A stretch of DNA of 64,000 bases, taken from contig NZ_CP070950.1 in assembly GCF_017084525.1 (NCBI RefSeq), positions 1,674,001 through 1,738,000 of the forward strand. The letters are read 5' to 3'. The position numbers and the translations under genes are program-made. Positions 50,580 through 59,240 of this stretch are shown here, piece after piece. The DNA comes from Conexibacter sp. SYSU D00693 (GTDB lineage: Bacteria > Actinomycetota > Thermoleophilia > Solirubrobacterales > Solirubrobacteraceae). Within the stretch, counting starts at the first letter, position 1, and every line of letters starts with the position of its first letter. The notes beneath the pieces were generated by a model. It was given only the letters and a program-made list of their open reading frames with translations. It did no database searches and had not been told where the DNA came from.

Positions 50580-51753
50580 GGACGCGGAGGATCACCGCGT
50601 CGCCCTGGCCGCCGCCCGAGCAGATCGCCGCACAGCCGAGGCCGCCGCCGCGGCGGCGCAGCTCGTGCACGAGGGCCCCGAGGATGCGCGCGCCCGAGGC
50701 GCCGATCGGGTGGCCGAGGGCCACCGCGCCGCCGTTGACGTTCACGCGGTCCTCGTCGATGCCGAGCATGCGCATCGAGTGCAGGGTCACGGAGGCGAAG
50801 GCCTCGTTGATCTCCCACAGGTCGATGTCGCCCGGCTGCAGGCCAGCCTTCTCGAGCGCCTTCTGGGCCGAGGAGGCCGGCGTCGTGGCGAGGTACGGGA
50901 AGTCGTTGGCGGTCTGCGCGTGGGCGACGATCTCGGCGAGGACGGTCTTGCCGTTGGCCTGCGCCCACTCGTCGGAGGCCAGCACGAGCGCGCCGGCGCC
51001 GTCGTTGACACCCGGCGAGTTGCCGGCGGTGTGCGAGCCCTCCTTGCCGACGAGGCCCGGGAGCTTGGCCAGCGCCTCGAGTGTCGAGCCGCGGCGCGGG
51101 CCCTCGTCGACCTCGACGACCGTGTCGCCCTTGCGGCCGGAGATGGTCACCGAGACGATCTCGTCGGCCATGCGGCCCTCGTCGATGGCCTCGAGCGCCT
51201 TCTCGTGCGAGCGCAGCGCCCAGCGGTCGAGGTCGGGGCGCGTGATCTCGAACTCCTCGGAGGTCTCCGTCGCCTCGACGAACATCTGCTTGCCCGTGAA
51301 GGCGTTGGTGAGGCCGTCGTGGACCATCGCGTCGAGCGCCTTCGCGTCGCCCATGCGGTAGCCGAAGCGGGCCTTCGGCAGCAGGTAGGGCGCGCCGCTC
51401 ATGGACTCCATGCCGCCGCCGACGCCGACCGTGACGTCGCCCGCGCGGATCGCCTGGTCGAGCAGGACCGCGGAGCGCACGCCCGAGGCGCAGACCTTGT
51501 TGATGGTCTCCGACGAGACCTCCTTCGGGATGCCGGCCTCGATCTGCGCCTGGCGCGACGGGATCTGGCCCTGGCCGGCCTGCAGCACCTGGCCCATGAC
51601 CACGTGGTCCACCTGGTCGGGGGCGACGTCCGCGCGCTCGAGCGCGGACTTGATGGCGATCCCGCCGAGCTTCGTGGCGTCCAGCGAGGCCAGGCCGCCG
51701 CCGAGCTTGCCGATCGGGGTGCGGGCGCTGCCGAGGATCACGGTCTTGGGCAT
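50563..51753 (-). CDS. Acetyl-CoA acetyltransferase (thiolase II)
   Basis: Condenses or cleaves acyl-CoA. 396 residues; catalytic C88 (INKVCASG), H348 (NVNGGAVALGHPIGASG) and C378 (CSGGGQG). Length and the short loop are those of biosynthetic-type thiolases (AtoB/PhaA); with ETF and mutase genes nearby, a role in C4 acyl-CoA turnover is plausible. TACTGT sits 7 nt upstream of ATG 51753, in a palindrome shared with pepA. Confidence 0.94.
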   Translation of the reverse strand: MPKTVILGSARTPIGKLGGGLASLDATKLGGIAIKSALERADVAPDQVDHVVMGQVLQAGQGQIPSRQAQIEAGIPKEVSSETINKVCASGVRSAVLLDQAIRAGDVTVGVGGGMESMSGAPYLLPKARFGYRMGDAKALDAMVHDGLTNAFTGKQMFVEATETSEEFEITRPDLDRWALRSHEKALEAIDEGRMADEIVSVTISGRKGDTVVEVDEGPRRGSTLEALAKLPGLVGKEGSHTAGNSPGVNDGAGALVLASDEWAQANGKTVLAEIVAHAQTANDFPYLATTPASSAQKALEKAGLQPGDIDLWEINEAFASVTLHSMRMLGIDEDRVNVNGGAVALGHPIGASGARILGALVHELRRRGGGLGCAAICSGGGQGDAVILRVHGNGS

Positions 51754-51760
51754 GGGCGGG

Positions 51761-51770
51761 ACAGTACTGT
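51761..51770. promoter_or_regulatory. Symmetric bidirectional -10 element ACAGTACTGT
   Basis: A perfect 10-bp palindrome in the 25-bp gap between divergent ATGs. Read either way it gives TACTGT, 8 nt from the pepA ATG (51779) and 7 nt from the thiolase ATG (51753). The two boxes share the central TA. Confidence 0.65.
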
Positions 51771-51778
51771 CGGGCGGC

Positions 51779-53230
51779 ATGATCCGCGTGCAGGCGACGA
51801 CCGACCTGGCCGCCACGACGGCCGCCGACACCGTCGCGATCGGGCTCCTCGACGGCGAGCGCCTCCACCACGACACCGCCGACGGCGCGCTGGCCGCGCT
51901 CGTCGAGGCCGGCGAGGCCAGGGCGACGCCGCGCCACCTCGCCCAGACGCACGCCGACGGCAAGCGCTGGCTGCTCGTCGGGCTGGGCGAGCGCGACGAG
52001 CTCGACGACGAGGTCCTGCGCGCCGCCGCCGCCACGGTCCACGCGCGCGCGAGGGAGCTCGGCACGAAGGTCCTGTGCTGGGAGCTGCCGCACAAGCTCG
52101 GCGACGAGCTGCACCCCGCCCGCGCGGTCGTCGAGGGGACGCTCCTGGCCGCCCACCGCCTGGACCGCTGGAAGCGCCGCGACGAGGACGACGCGCCCCG
52201 GGGCGTCGAGCAGCTCATCGTCTCCGACCACGACGACCGCACCGCCGCGGTCGCGCGCGCTGTCGTCGTCGCCGAGGCCGTGAACGCGTGCCGGCGCCTG
52301 CAGGAGTCGCCCGCCAACGAGGCGACGCCCGAGGCGCTCGCCGCCCGCGCGCGCGAGCTGCACCCCGCCGTGCGCGTCGAGGTCGAGGGCCGCGACGGGA
52401 TCGAGGCGCGCGGCATGGGCGCCTTCGCCGCCGTCGCCCAGGGCACGCGGCGCGAGCCGCAGCTCATCACCCTGCGCTACGAGCCCGACGGCGCGACCGG
52501 GCCGGTGCTCGGCCTGGTCGGCAAGGCGGTGACGTTCGACACGGGCGGGATCTCGCTGAAGCCCGGGGCCAAGATGGCGGAGATGAAGTTCGACATGTCG
52601 GGCGGCGCCGCGGTCCTCGAGGCCATCGGCGCCATCGCCCGGCTCGGGCTGCCCGTGCGCGTCGTCGGCGTCGTCGGCGCGACGGAGAACATGCCAGGCG
52701 GCCAGGCCATGCGCCCGGGCGACATCGTGCGCAGCGCCGAGGGCCTGACCATCGAGGTGGACAACACCGACGCCGAGGGCCGCCTCGTCCTGGCCGACTG
52801 CCTCTTCCACGCGCGCCAGGAGGGCGCCGAGCGCCTCGTCGACGTCGCGACCCTCACCGGCGCGATCGTCGTCGCGCTGGGCTCGACGTACACGGGCATG
52901 GTGGCCAGCGACGACGCGTGGGCCGGCGAGGTCCTCGCCGCGACGGCCGACGCCGGCGAGCCGACGTGGCGCCTGCCGCTGCACCCCGAGTACGCGCGCG
53001 CGGTGCGCGGCAAGTACGCGGACCTCACGAACTCCCCCGAGGCGCGCAAGGCCGGCTCGATCACCGCGGGCGAGTTCCTCAAGCGCTTCACCGGCGACGT
53101 GCCGTGGGCGCACCTCGACATCGCCGGGACCGCCTGGGACGGCGGCCGGCCCTACGCGCCCAAGGGCGGCACGGGCGTGATGGTGCGCTCGCTCGTCGCG
53201 CTCGCCGAGCGTGTCGCCGCCGGCGCCTAG
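51779..53230 (+). CDS. pepA: Leucyl aminopeptidase (M17, PepA)
   Basis: Two-metal cytosolic aminopeptidase, normally hexameric. 483 residues; C-terminal catalytic half has VGKAVTFDTGGISLKPGA, AEMKFDMSGGAAV and the signature NTDAEGRLVLADCL, followed by the fold end (AHLDIAGTAW, GGTGVMVRSL). N-terminal macro-like domain is about 170 residues. Start ATG 51779 follows the shared -10 palindrome; the next gene's GTG overlaps the stop (TAGTG). Confidence 0.95.
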   Translation: MIRVQATTDLAATTAADTVAIGLLDGERLHHDTADGALAALVEAGEARATPRHLAQTHADGKRWLLVGLGERDELDDEVLRAAAATVHARARELGTKVLCWELPHKLGDELHPARAVVEGTLLAAHRLDRWKRRDEDDAPRGVEQLIVSDHDDRTAAVARAVVVAEAVNACRRLQESPANEATPEALAARARELHPAVRVEVEGRDGIEARGMGAFAAVAQGTRREPQLITLRYEPDGATGPVLGLVGKAVTFDTGGISLKPGAKMAEMKFDMSGGAAVLEAIGAIARLGLPVRVVGVVGATENMPGGQAMRPGDIVRSAEGLTIEVDNTDAEGRLVLADCLFHARQEGAERLVDVATLTGAIVVALGSTYTGMVASDDAWAGEVLAATADAGEPTWRLPLHPEYARAVRGKYADLTNSPEARKAGSITAGEFLKRFTGDVPWAHLDIAGTAWDGGRPYAPKGGTGVMVRSLVALAERVAAGA

Positions 53231-54516
53231 TGCGCCGCCACCTCCCGCTCTTCCTCGTGCTCTTCGCCGTGTACGCGGCGACGCTCGGCGTGGACGCCGT
53301 CGGTGGGGCAACCCCGTCGAAGACCTCGGACCCCGAGGCGCACACGCTGCTGACCGTCGAGTCGCTCGTCGACGACGGCGACCTCGACCTGCGCAACCAG
53401 TACCGCGACCGGGCGTGGACCGGCTTCTACGCCGGCGAGCTCAAGCCCAACGCGATCCCCCTGCCCGACGGCCGGCTCCACGAGCCCTCGGGCGTCGCCT
53501 TCCCGCTGCTGCTCGCACCCGCCTACGCCGTCGCCGGGCTCACCGGCGCGCGCCTGCTGCTGGCGGCCATCGCGGCGCTGACCTTCTGCCTCGCCGCCGC
53601 GCTCGGGCGCCGGCTGGTGCCCGACCCCTGGCCGGGGCGCGCCGCGCTCGTCGCCGGCCTGTCGGCGCCCGCCGTGGGCGCCGCCACGGCCGTCGGTCCC
53701 GAGATGCCCGCCGCCGCGCTCACCGCCGGCGCGGCGATCTTCGCGCTGCGCGTGCGCGAGAGCCCGCAGTCGCGCCCGACCGCCGGGACCGCCGCGCTCG
53801 CCGCCGTCCTCCCGTGGCTGGCGGCGAAGCTCCTGGTCCCGGCGATCGTCCTGGCCGCCGCGCTCTACCGCTGGCTGCGCCGCCGGCGCCGCGGGCTGCA
53901 GGGCTTCATCGCGCTCGAGGTCGTCCTGACCAGCGCCGTGGTCTACGTCACCGCCAACGGGCAGCTGTTCGGCGGCGTGACGCCCAACGACGCGGCGCTG
54001 CAGGAGGGCGGCGTCACCGGCGCGACCTCCGCCACCGACTACCTCGACCGCCTCCCCCGCGTGCTGGGTCTGTGGGTCGACCGCGACGCGGGGCTGCTGC
54101 GCTGGGCGCCGGTCTTCGCGCTGGCGGGCGTGGGCCTCTGGCTGCTGTGGCGCTCGCAGCGCGACCGGCTGGCGATGGTCGTCTCCGACCAGGTCGACGT
54201 CGAGGTGACCGCGCAGTTCTACGCGCTGCTGGCCGCCGCGCTCTTCGCGTCGGCGGTGGTCCTCGCGCCCGAGGACCTCGGACCGTGGTTCGCCGGACAC
54301 GAGCTCGTCGTCGCGCTGCCGCCGCTCACGGCGCTCGCGGCATGGGGGTGGCGCTTCGCGCCCCGCCTCGGCACGGCGCTCGCGGTCCTGACGGTCGCCG
54401 CGAGCGCCTGGGTGCTCATCGCCGGCTGGGGGTCAGCGGACGCTGGTCTGCGTCCTCCGACGGGGCCCCTGCCGTGGGGCGGTCTCCAGGACCTGCTGCC
54501 GCCGGTGCGGGGGTAG
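53230..54516 (+). CDS. Multi-pass membrane protein, GT-C-like, function unknown
   Basis: 428 residues starting at GTG 53230 (TAGTG overlap with pepA). About nine hydrophobic helices. The first loop after helix 1 holds acidic and aromatic residues (DPEAHTLLTVESLVDDGDLD, RDRAWTGFY) and a His/Pro loop (GRLHEPSG), the layout of GT-C mannosyltransferase-like proteins, but no family is certain. The 3' end overlaps the opposite FTR1 gene by 101 bp. Confidence 0.65.
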   Translation: MRRHLPLFLVLFAVYAATLGVDAVGGATPSKTSDPEAHTLLTVESLVDDGDLDLRNQYRDRAWTGFYAGELKPNAIPLPDGRLHEPSGVAFPLLLAPAYAVAGLTGARLLLAAIAALTFCLAAALGRRLVPDPWPGRAALVAGLSAPAVGAATAVGPEMPAAALTAGAAIFALRVRESPQSRPTAGTAALAAVLPWLAAKLLVPAIVLAAALYRWLRRRRRGLQGFIALEVVLTSAVVYVTANGQLFGGVTPNDAALQEGGVTGATSATDYLDRLPRVLGLWVDRDAGLLRWAPVFALAGVGLWLLWRSQRDRLAMVVSDQVDVEVTAQFYALLAAALFASAVVLAPEDLGPWFAGHELVVALPPLTALAAWGWRFAPRLGTALAVLTVAASAWVLIAGWGSADAGLRPPTGPLPWGGLQDLLPPVRG

Positions 54517-56851
54517 CGCCGGCCTTCGTGGCCTTGCGGCGCGGGCGCTTGACGCGCACCTCCTGGGCCAGCACGTAGGAGCCGATGACGAAGGCGGCGG
54601 CCAGCACCTGCGCCGCGATCGTCTCCCACGTCGGGTAGACGCCGAACCACAGGCCCGACCAGTACGGCAGGTCCGCATGGATCGGAGTGATCGAGAGCCA
54701 GCCCGTGCCCTGCATCGTGCGCGCGGTCTGGCCGACCATGACGACGAGGACGAAGCCGATCATCACGCCGGTGACGACCAGCATCCGCTTGTAGGGCAGC
54801 TTGCGCTGGAGCAGGAAGGTGACGGCGGCGACCGCGAAGGTCAGCGCCAGGCCGAGCCCCGCGCCCTCGATGACCGCCGCGGTGCCGGCGCTCAGCTCGA
54901 GCGACTGGAGGAAGAGGACGGTCTCGAAGCCCTCGCGGTAGACGCTCGTCAGGCCCAGGACGAACAGGCCGATGGCCTGCGCGCTGACGAACCCGCGCTT
55001 CTCGAGCTGCTCGTAGCGCTTGCGCTGGCGGTGGAAGCGGCCGATCCACTCCGACCAGTAGACCTTGTGGAAGAACCAGTTCGTGATCAGCAGCAGGACG
55101 CCGATCGCGATGAGGCCGACGACCGCCTCCAGCTTCTCGCCGTACTGGTCCAGGGAGTCCAGCAGCGTCTGGGCCAGCACCCAGGTGACGAGCGAGACGA
55201 GCAGGCCGGCGATCGCGCCGACCATCACCGGGCGGCGCAGCCGGCGACGGACGCCGATCATCGACGCGGTGATCGCCGCGAGGATGAGGACGCCCTCGAG
55301 GCCCTCGCGGAAGACGATGATCGCCGCGTTGGTCACGACGGTCGTCTGGTTGGCCGCGTCGCCGAGCGTCGCGGCGGCGTCGGCGAGCTTCGCGTCGAGG
55401 GTGATGCGCGTCTCGCGGATGTCGCGGCGCGGCGCGCGGTCGGCGATGAGCTCGGCGAGGCCGTCCTCGCCCGCGGCGCCGAACCAGATGAGGCCCTCGA
55501 CGTCGAGCGCCAGGCCCGGGTCGAAGGAGCGCAGCCGGCGCTCCGGGCCGAACTCGAAGAACGCGTAGGCCTCGAGGCGGGCCTGCTCGGCCTGCTGGTA
55601 CTGGCCGGCGCCGACCGCGGCCTCCATGCGGTCGAGCGTCAGGTCGATGAGGTCGTAGTCGGACTCGTCGGTCGGGGCCTCCCAGCGCTCGGGCATCGCC
55701 TGGCGCAGGAGCTGCTCCGTGCGCTCGGTCAGGCCCTCGACGGCGTCGGCGGAGGCGACGGCGTCGGGCGTGCGCTGCGCGCGGTCGACGGCGCCACCGA
55801 GGCGGTCCAGCCCCGCGGCGGCGGCGCGGGTGCTCGCCTCGTCGGCCTTGGCGAGCTGGTCGCGCAGGTCGTCGAAGGCGCTCTTGGCGCCGGTCCGGAA
55901 GGCGACGGCCTCCTGGATCTCGAAGTCCTTGGTGACCTTGCCGTCCTGGACGCCGCGGCCGTACTCGACGGGGACGAGCGCGAGGAAGCGCAGGAGCTGC
56001 TGGGCGCGGCGCGCCGCCTCCTCGTCGGTGAACGGCGCGGCGGTGAAGCCCTCGAGCGCCTGCGTGGCGGACCCGACCGCGGCGAGGAACGGGCGGCCGC
56101 CGTCGACGCTCGTGCGCTCGAGCGCGGCGAAGGCGTCGGCGGCACGGGCGGCGGCCGCGGCGCCGCGGTCCTCGACGTAGCGGTCGCGCAGCACGGCGAA
56201 CGTCCCCTGCGCCTGTGCCGCGGCCTCGGCGCGACGGGCCGGCAGGTCCTGCTCGTCGCCGCGGCGGGCGTCGGCCAGCAGCTCGCGCACGCGGGCCTGC
56301 GAGGCGTCGAGGAGGTCCTTGGCCACAGCCTGGCGGGTGGCCGCCGGGCTCAGGGTGCGACGGGCGAGGCGCTCGACGGCGAGCGTCGCGTCGGCGCCCG
56401 GCCGGGTGAAGCGCGTCGCGGTGCGGAAGTCGCGCAGCAGCAGCCAGCGCCGCGCGGTGACGGCATCGCCGCGCGCGGCCGCAGCGAGCGTCGTGGCGAA
56501 CGACCCGCGCAGGAGCGCGGCGCGCACGGTCCCGCGCGCCTCGGCCAGCGCGACCTGGTCGCCGCGGCGGACCGCGGCGCGGGCCGCGGCCAGCGCGCCG
56601 CGGACGTCGGGGGCGACGCCGCGGGTGCCCTCGGCGAGCGGGCCCGCGTAGGCGCGGGCGGCGCCACGGACCGCCCGCTGGGCGCTCGCGCGGTCGTCGA
56701 GGACGAGGTCGGTCTGCGCGCGGAACAGGCCGTCCTGGACCTGCTGGGCCGCTCGCCACGGCTCGGTCGCGGCGCTCGCGGCCTGCGCGCCGCACGCCAG
56801 GGCGAGCAGCGCGAGGGCGACGAGCGCGAGGGTGCGGCGCAGCGGCGTCAT
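54416..56851 (-). CDS. EfeU/FTR1-family iron permease with large N-terminal extracytoplasmic domain
   Basis: 811 residues. A signal peptide (TLALVALALLALACGAQAAS) and an about 470-residue Ala/Arg-rich helical domain precede the seven-helix FTR1 permease. The two iron-binding signatures are REGLE (515-519) and REGFE (639-643), both with the paired Glu. The N-terminal part (including YGRGVQDGKVTKDFEIQEA) resembles the extracytoplasmic helical domain of FTR1 fusions. With the EfeO-like lipoprotein 19 nt upstream it forms an iron importer. EfeB, the usual third partner, is absent here. Confidence 0.9.
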   Translation of the reverse strand: MTPLRRTLALVALALLALACGAQAASAATEPWRAAQQVQDGLFRAQTDLVLDDRASAQRAVRGAARAYAGPLAEGTRGVAPDVRGALAAARAAVRRGDQVALAEARGTVRAALLRGSFATTLAAAARGDAVTARRWLLLRDFRTATRFTRPGADATLAVERLARRTLSPAATRQAVAKDLLDASQARVRELLADARRGDEQDLPARRAEAAAQAQGTFAVLRDRYVEDRGAAAAARAADAFAALERTSVDGGRPFLAAVGSATQALEGFTAAPFTDEEAARRAQQLLRFLALVPVEYGRGVQDGKVTKDFEIQEAVAFRTGAKSAFDDLRDQLAKADEASTRAAAAGLDRLGGAVDRAQRTPDAVASADAVEGLTERTEQLLRQAMPERWEAPTDESDYDLIDLTLDRMEAAVGAGQYQQAEQARLEAYAFFEFGPERRLRSFDPGLALDVEGLIWFGAAGEDGLAELIADRAPRRDIRETRITLDAKLADAAATLGDAANQTTVVTNAAIIVFREGLEGVLILAAITASMIGVRRRLRRPVMVGAIAGLLVSLVTWVLAQTLLDSLDQYGEKLEAVVGLIAIGVLLLITNWFFHKVYWSEWIGRFHRQRKRYEQLEKRGFVSAQAIGLFVLGLTSVYREGFETVLFLQSLELSAGTAAVIEGAGLGLALTFAVAAVTFLLQRKLPYKRMLVVTGVMIGFVLVVMVGQTARTMQGTGWLSITPIHADLPYWSGLWFGVYPTWETIAAQVLAAAFVIGSYVLAQEVRVKRPRRKATKAGATPAPAAAGPGDRPTAGAPSEDADQRPLTPSRR

Positions 56852-56870
56852 GCCTCGGGCGCTCCTCGGG

Positions 56871-57962
56871 CTAGCTCTCGAGCGGGATGCCGAGGCGGCC
56901 GGCGGCCTGGGAGACCTGGCCCGCGATGGCCTCGGCGCGGCGCTGGGCCTCGCTGCCGAGCGTGTCGGCGTCCTGGGCGGTGAACCGCTTGCCCTGCGCC
57001 TCGGCGTCGCGCAGGCGGGCGGCGAAGCGCTCGAGCTCCTGCAGGTCCTTGCCCGTCTGGTCGGCCCGCTGGCCGTCGACCTTGGCGATGGACGGCTTGA
57101 CGTTGGCGTAGATGAGGTTCAGGCCGCCGAGGATGTCCGCGATGTCCTGCAGGCGCGAGGCGGCGACGAACGCCTTCTCGTCGGCCTTGTGGCCGGCGAC
57201 GAAGCGCGAGTTCTTCCAGGCGCCGAAGTACTCGGACATCGTCGGGGTCATCACGACCAGGGCGGTGAAGGCGTCCTGCGGCTTGGGCTCCCAGCCCTTG
57301 GCCGCCGCGTCGAGCTCCTGGGTGGTCTTCTCGAAGTCGCGCGCGGCGGCGACGAGGAAGTCGGCGTCGGGCAGCGCCTCGCCGAACTCGACCTTGCCGT
57401 CGCCGTCGAGGTCGGGCTCGACGCCCTTGGCGACGAACTTCGGCTCGGTGCCGAACGCGGCGGTCTCGATCAGGTAGTTGAAGTTGCCGGGCTGCTTGAA
57501 GGTCTTGCCGGCGGGCGTCTTCACCGAGAACGGCACGGCGTTCTCCGGGTCGCTGGCGTCGCCGCCCGCGTCGATGATCACGTCGTAGTCGGCGAGCTCC
57601 GGGACACCGGCGACGACGCCCTCCATCTCCTCGTAGGCCGGGTTGGCCTTGCGGAAGCCGTCCTGGAGGCGCTGCACGACGGCGGCGACCTCGTCGCGCT
57701 TGGTCTCGAGGAGCTGCTCGTAGTCGAAGTCCGCGCCCTCGGCGAGGCCGTAGTACGCCTCGGCGTCCGTCCGGATCGCCTTCGCGTCGGCCTGCAGGCG
57801 GGTCGTGTGGGCGAGCAGGTAGTCCTTGATGGCACCGAGGTCGGCGCCCTGGGCGGCCGGCGCGGCGGTGGTGGTGGCCGCCTGGTCGCCGTCGTCGTCG
57901 CCGCAGGCGGCGAGGCCGAGGGCGGCGGTCAGGGCGAGGGCGGCGACGGCGGAGCGCATCAT
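56871..57962 (-). CDS. EfeO/imelysin-type iron-uptake lipoprotein
   Basis: 363 residues. Lipoprotein signal with lipobox LAAC (C20), then an Asp/Thr linker and a helical M75/imelysin-type domain as in EfeO/EfeM, which hands iron to EfeU. Residues 184-195 form a textbook EF-hand loop (DLDGDGKVEFGE: D184, D186, D188, G189, V191, E195), unusual in this family. An iron-box-like site overlaps the promoter. Start at ATGATG 57962. Confidence 0.82.
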   Translation of the reverse strand: MMRSAVAALALTAALGLAACGDDDGDQAATTTAAPAAQGADLGAIKDYLLAHTTRLQADAKAIRTDAEAYYGLAEGADFDYEQLLETKRDEVAAVVQRLQDGFRKANPAYEEMEGVVAGVPELADYDVIIDAGGDASDPENAVPFSVKTPAGKTFKQPGNFNYLIETAAFGTEPKFVAKGVEPDLDGDGKVEFGEALPDADFLVAAARDFEKTTQELDAAAKGWEPKPQDAFTALVVMTPTMSEYFGAWKNSRFVAGHKADEKAFVAASRLQDIADILGGLNLIYANVKPSIAKVDGQRADQTGKDLQELERFAARLRDAEAQGKRFTAQDADTLGSEAQRRAEAIAGQVSQAAGRLGIPLES

Positions 57963-57965
57963 GGG

Positions 57966-57984
57966 TAAGGGAAGCCTAAACCAA
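57966..57984 (-). promoter_or_regulatory. DtxR/IdeR-like iron box
   Basis: The minus strand reads TTGGTTTAGGCTTCCCTTA, matching 14 of 19 positions of the IdeR/DtxR consensus TTAGGTTAGGCTAACCTAA. It contains the -10-like TAGGCT, 10 nt before the ATG, so a bound repressor would occlude the promoter when iron is plentiful. Confidence 0.6.
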
Positions 57985-58039
57985 TCCCGACGCTTGCGGT
58001 GGGTAATGAATCCCCGCTCCGTCTTGCCAGGCTGACGGC

Positions 58040-58891
58040 GTGGTGGACGACGTCCTCGACCTGCTGCGCTGCCCGGTCTGCGGGGCCGCGCTCGCCCGCG
58101 ACGGCGGCGCGCTGCGCTGCGAGGCGGGTCACGCGTTCGACGTCGCCCGCCAGGGGTTCGTGACGCTCCTGCCGGGCGACGCCCCCGCGCACCCCGGCGA
58201 CACGGCCGCGATGGTGCAGGCGCGCGACGCGGTCGTCGCGGCGGGTCACCTGACGCCGCTCAGCGTGGCGCTGGCGGAGGTCGTGGCCCGGGCGGTGGAC
58301 GGCGTCGACGGCGCCGTCGTGGACCTCGGGGCGGGCACCGGCCACCACCTCGCGGCGGTCCTCGACGGCCTGCCCCAGCGGCGCGGCCTGGCGCTCGACC
58401 GCTCCAAGCCGGCGCTGCGCCGCGCGGCCCGCATCCACCCGCGGGCGGCGGCGATCGGCGCGGACGCCTGGTCGGCGCTGCCGGTGCGCGACGGCGTCGC
58501 GGCGGCGGTGCTCAGCGTCTTCGCCCCCCGGTCGGCCGCGGAGGTCGCGCGGGTGCTCGCGCCCGGCGGCGCGTTCGTCGTCGCGACGCCGGCGGCCGAG
58601 CACCTCGGGTCCCTCGTGCGCGGGCTCGGGCTGCTGGCGGTCGACCCGGCGAAGGACGCGCGCGTGCGCGAGGCGCTCGAGACGTCGTTCGCGCTGGAGT
58701 CGTCGCGGCGGGTCGCGTGGCCGCTGTCGCTGTCGCGCGACGAGGCCGTGGCGTTCGCGGCGATGGGACCGAGCGCGTTCCACGTGGGGGCGGACGAGCT
58801 GGAGGCGCGGGCGGCGGGGGTGGCGGAGCCGCTCGAGACGTCGGGGGTGGTCGACGTGGCGGTGTGGCGTGCCGTCCGAGCGTCGAGGTGA
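58040..58891 (+). CDS. 23S rRNA (guanine-N1)-methyltransferase, RlmA family
   Basis: 283 residues: N-terminal zinc finger C11/C14/C27/H31 (RCPVCG, RCEAGHAFDVARQGFVTLL) unique to RlmA, then a class I SAM fold (VVDLGAGTGHHLAAVL). RlmA types modify G745 or G748 in 23S domain II. Start GTG 58040 directly precedes the homologous MVDDVLDLLRCP. Confidence 0.9.
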   Translation: MVDDVLDLLRCPVCGAALARDGGALRCEAGHAFDVARQGFVTLLPGDAPAHPGDTAAMVQARDAVVAAGHLTPLSVALAEVVARAVDGVDGAVVDLGAGTGHHLAAVLDGLPQRRGLALDRSKPALRRAARIHPRAAAIGADAWSALPVRDGVAAAVLSVFAPRSAAEVARVLAPGGAFVVATPAAEHLGSLVRGLGLLAVDPAKDARVREALETSFALESSRRVAWPLSLSRDEAVAFAAMGPSAFHVGADELEARAAGVAEPLETSGVVDVAVWRAVRASR

Positions 58892-59240
58892 GGCGGGGCG
58901 GTCGCGGTTCTGGCAGCGAGGAGGGGGAGTTCGGGGGCGCGAGGGGCGGTGGCGCGGGCTCCGCGGCCGCGAGCCTGAGGTTGACCGCCACATAGGCGGT
59001 CAACTTCAGGGTCACGATCATCCGGGCCGTCCTCGTCGATCGCGGTCTCCGGGAGACGCGAACTCCGCGAGGTCGACCCCACCGCCCCGCGCACCACACG
59101 GACGCCGGCCGGTCCCCCCTCCTCAGTGCCCGACGGCGAGCGCGCCGCTCTCCGCGACGCCCGAGCGGAGCTCCGCCCGCGCCGGGCCCCGACCGGCGCC
59201 CGAGCGGAGCTCCGCCCAGCGCAGCTCCCCCGCCCCGACC
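58892..59240. repeat. Intergenic composite palindromic element D (gene-free 349 bp)
   Basis: No gene is seen. Boundary-like repeats GGCAGCGAGGAGGGGGAG (58912-58929) and its inverse (59113-59136) flank the hairpin at 58974-59010, followed by two copies of the palindrome GCGGAGCTCCGC (59165-59176, 59204-59215), each inside CCGAGCGGAGCTCCGCCC. It lies between the convergent RlmA and MeaB genes. Confidence 0.7.
58974..59010. repeat. Hairpin with TTGACCGCC arms, second copy
   Basis: CCTGAGGTTGACCGCC pairs with GGCGGTCAACTTCAGG around ACATA (16 bp, one G-T). The right arm plus GGTCAC is identical to that of 9760-9779, 49 kb away. Confidence 0.85.
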
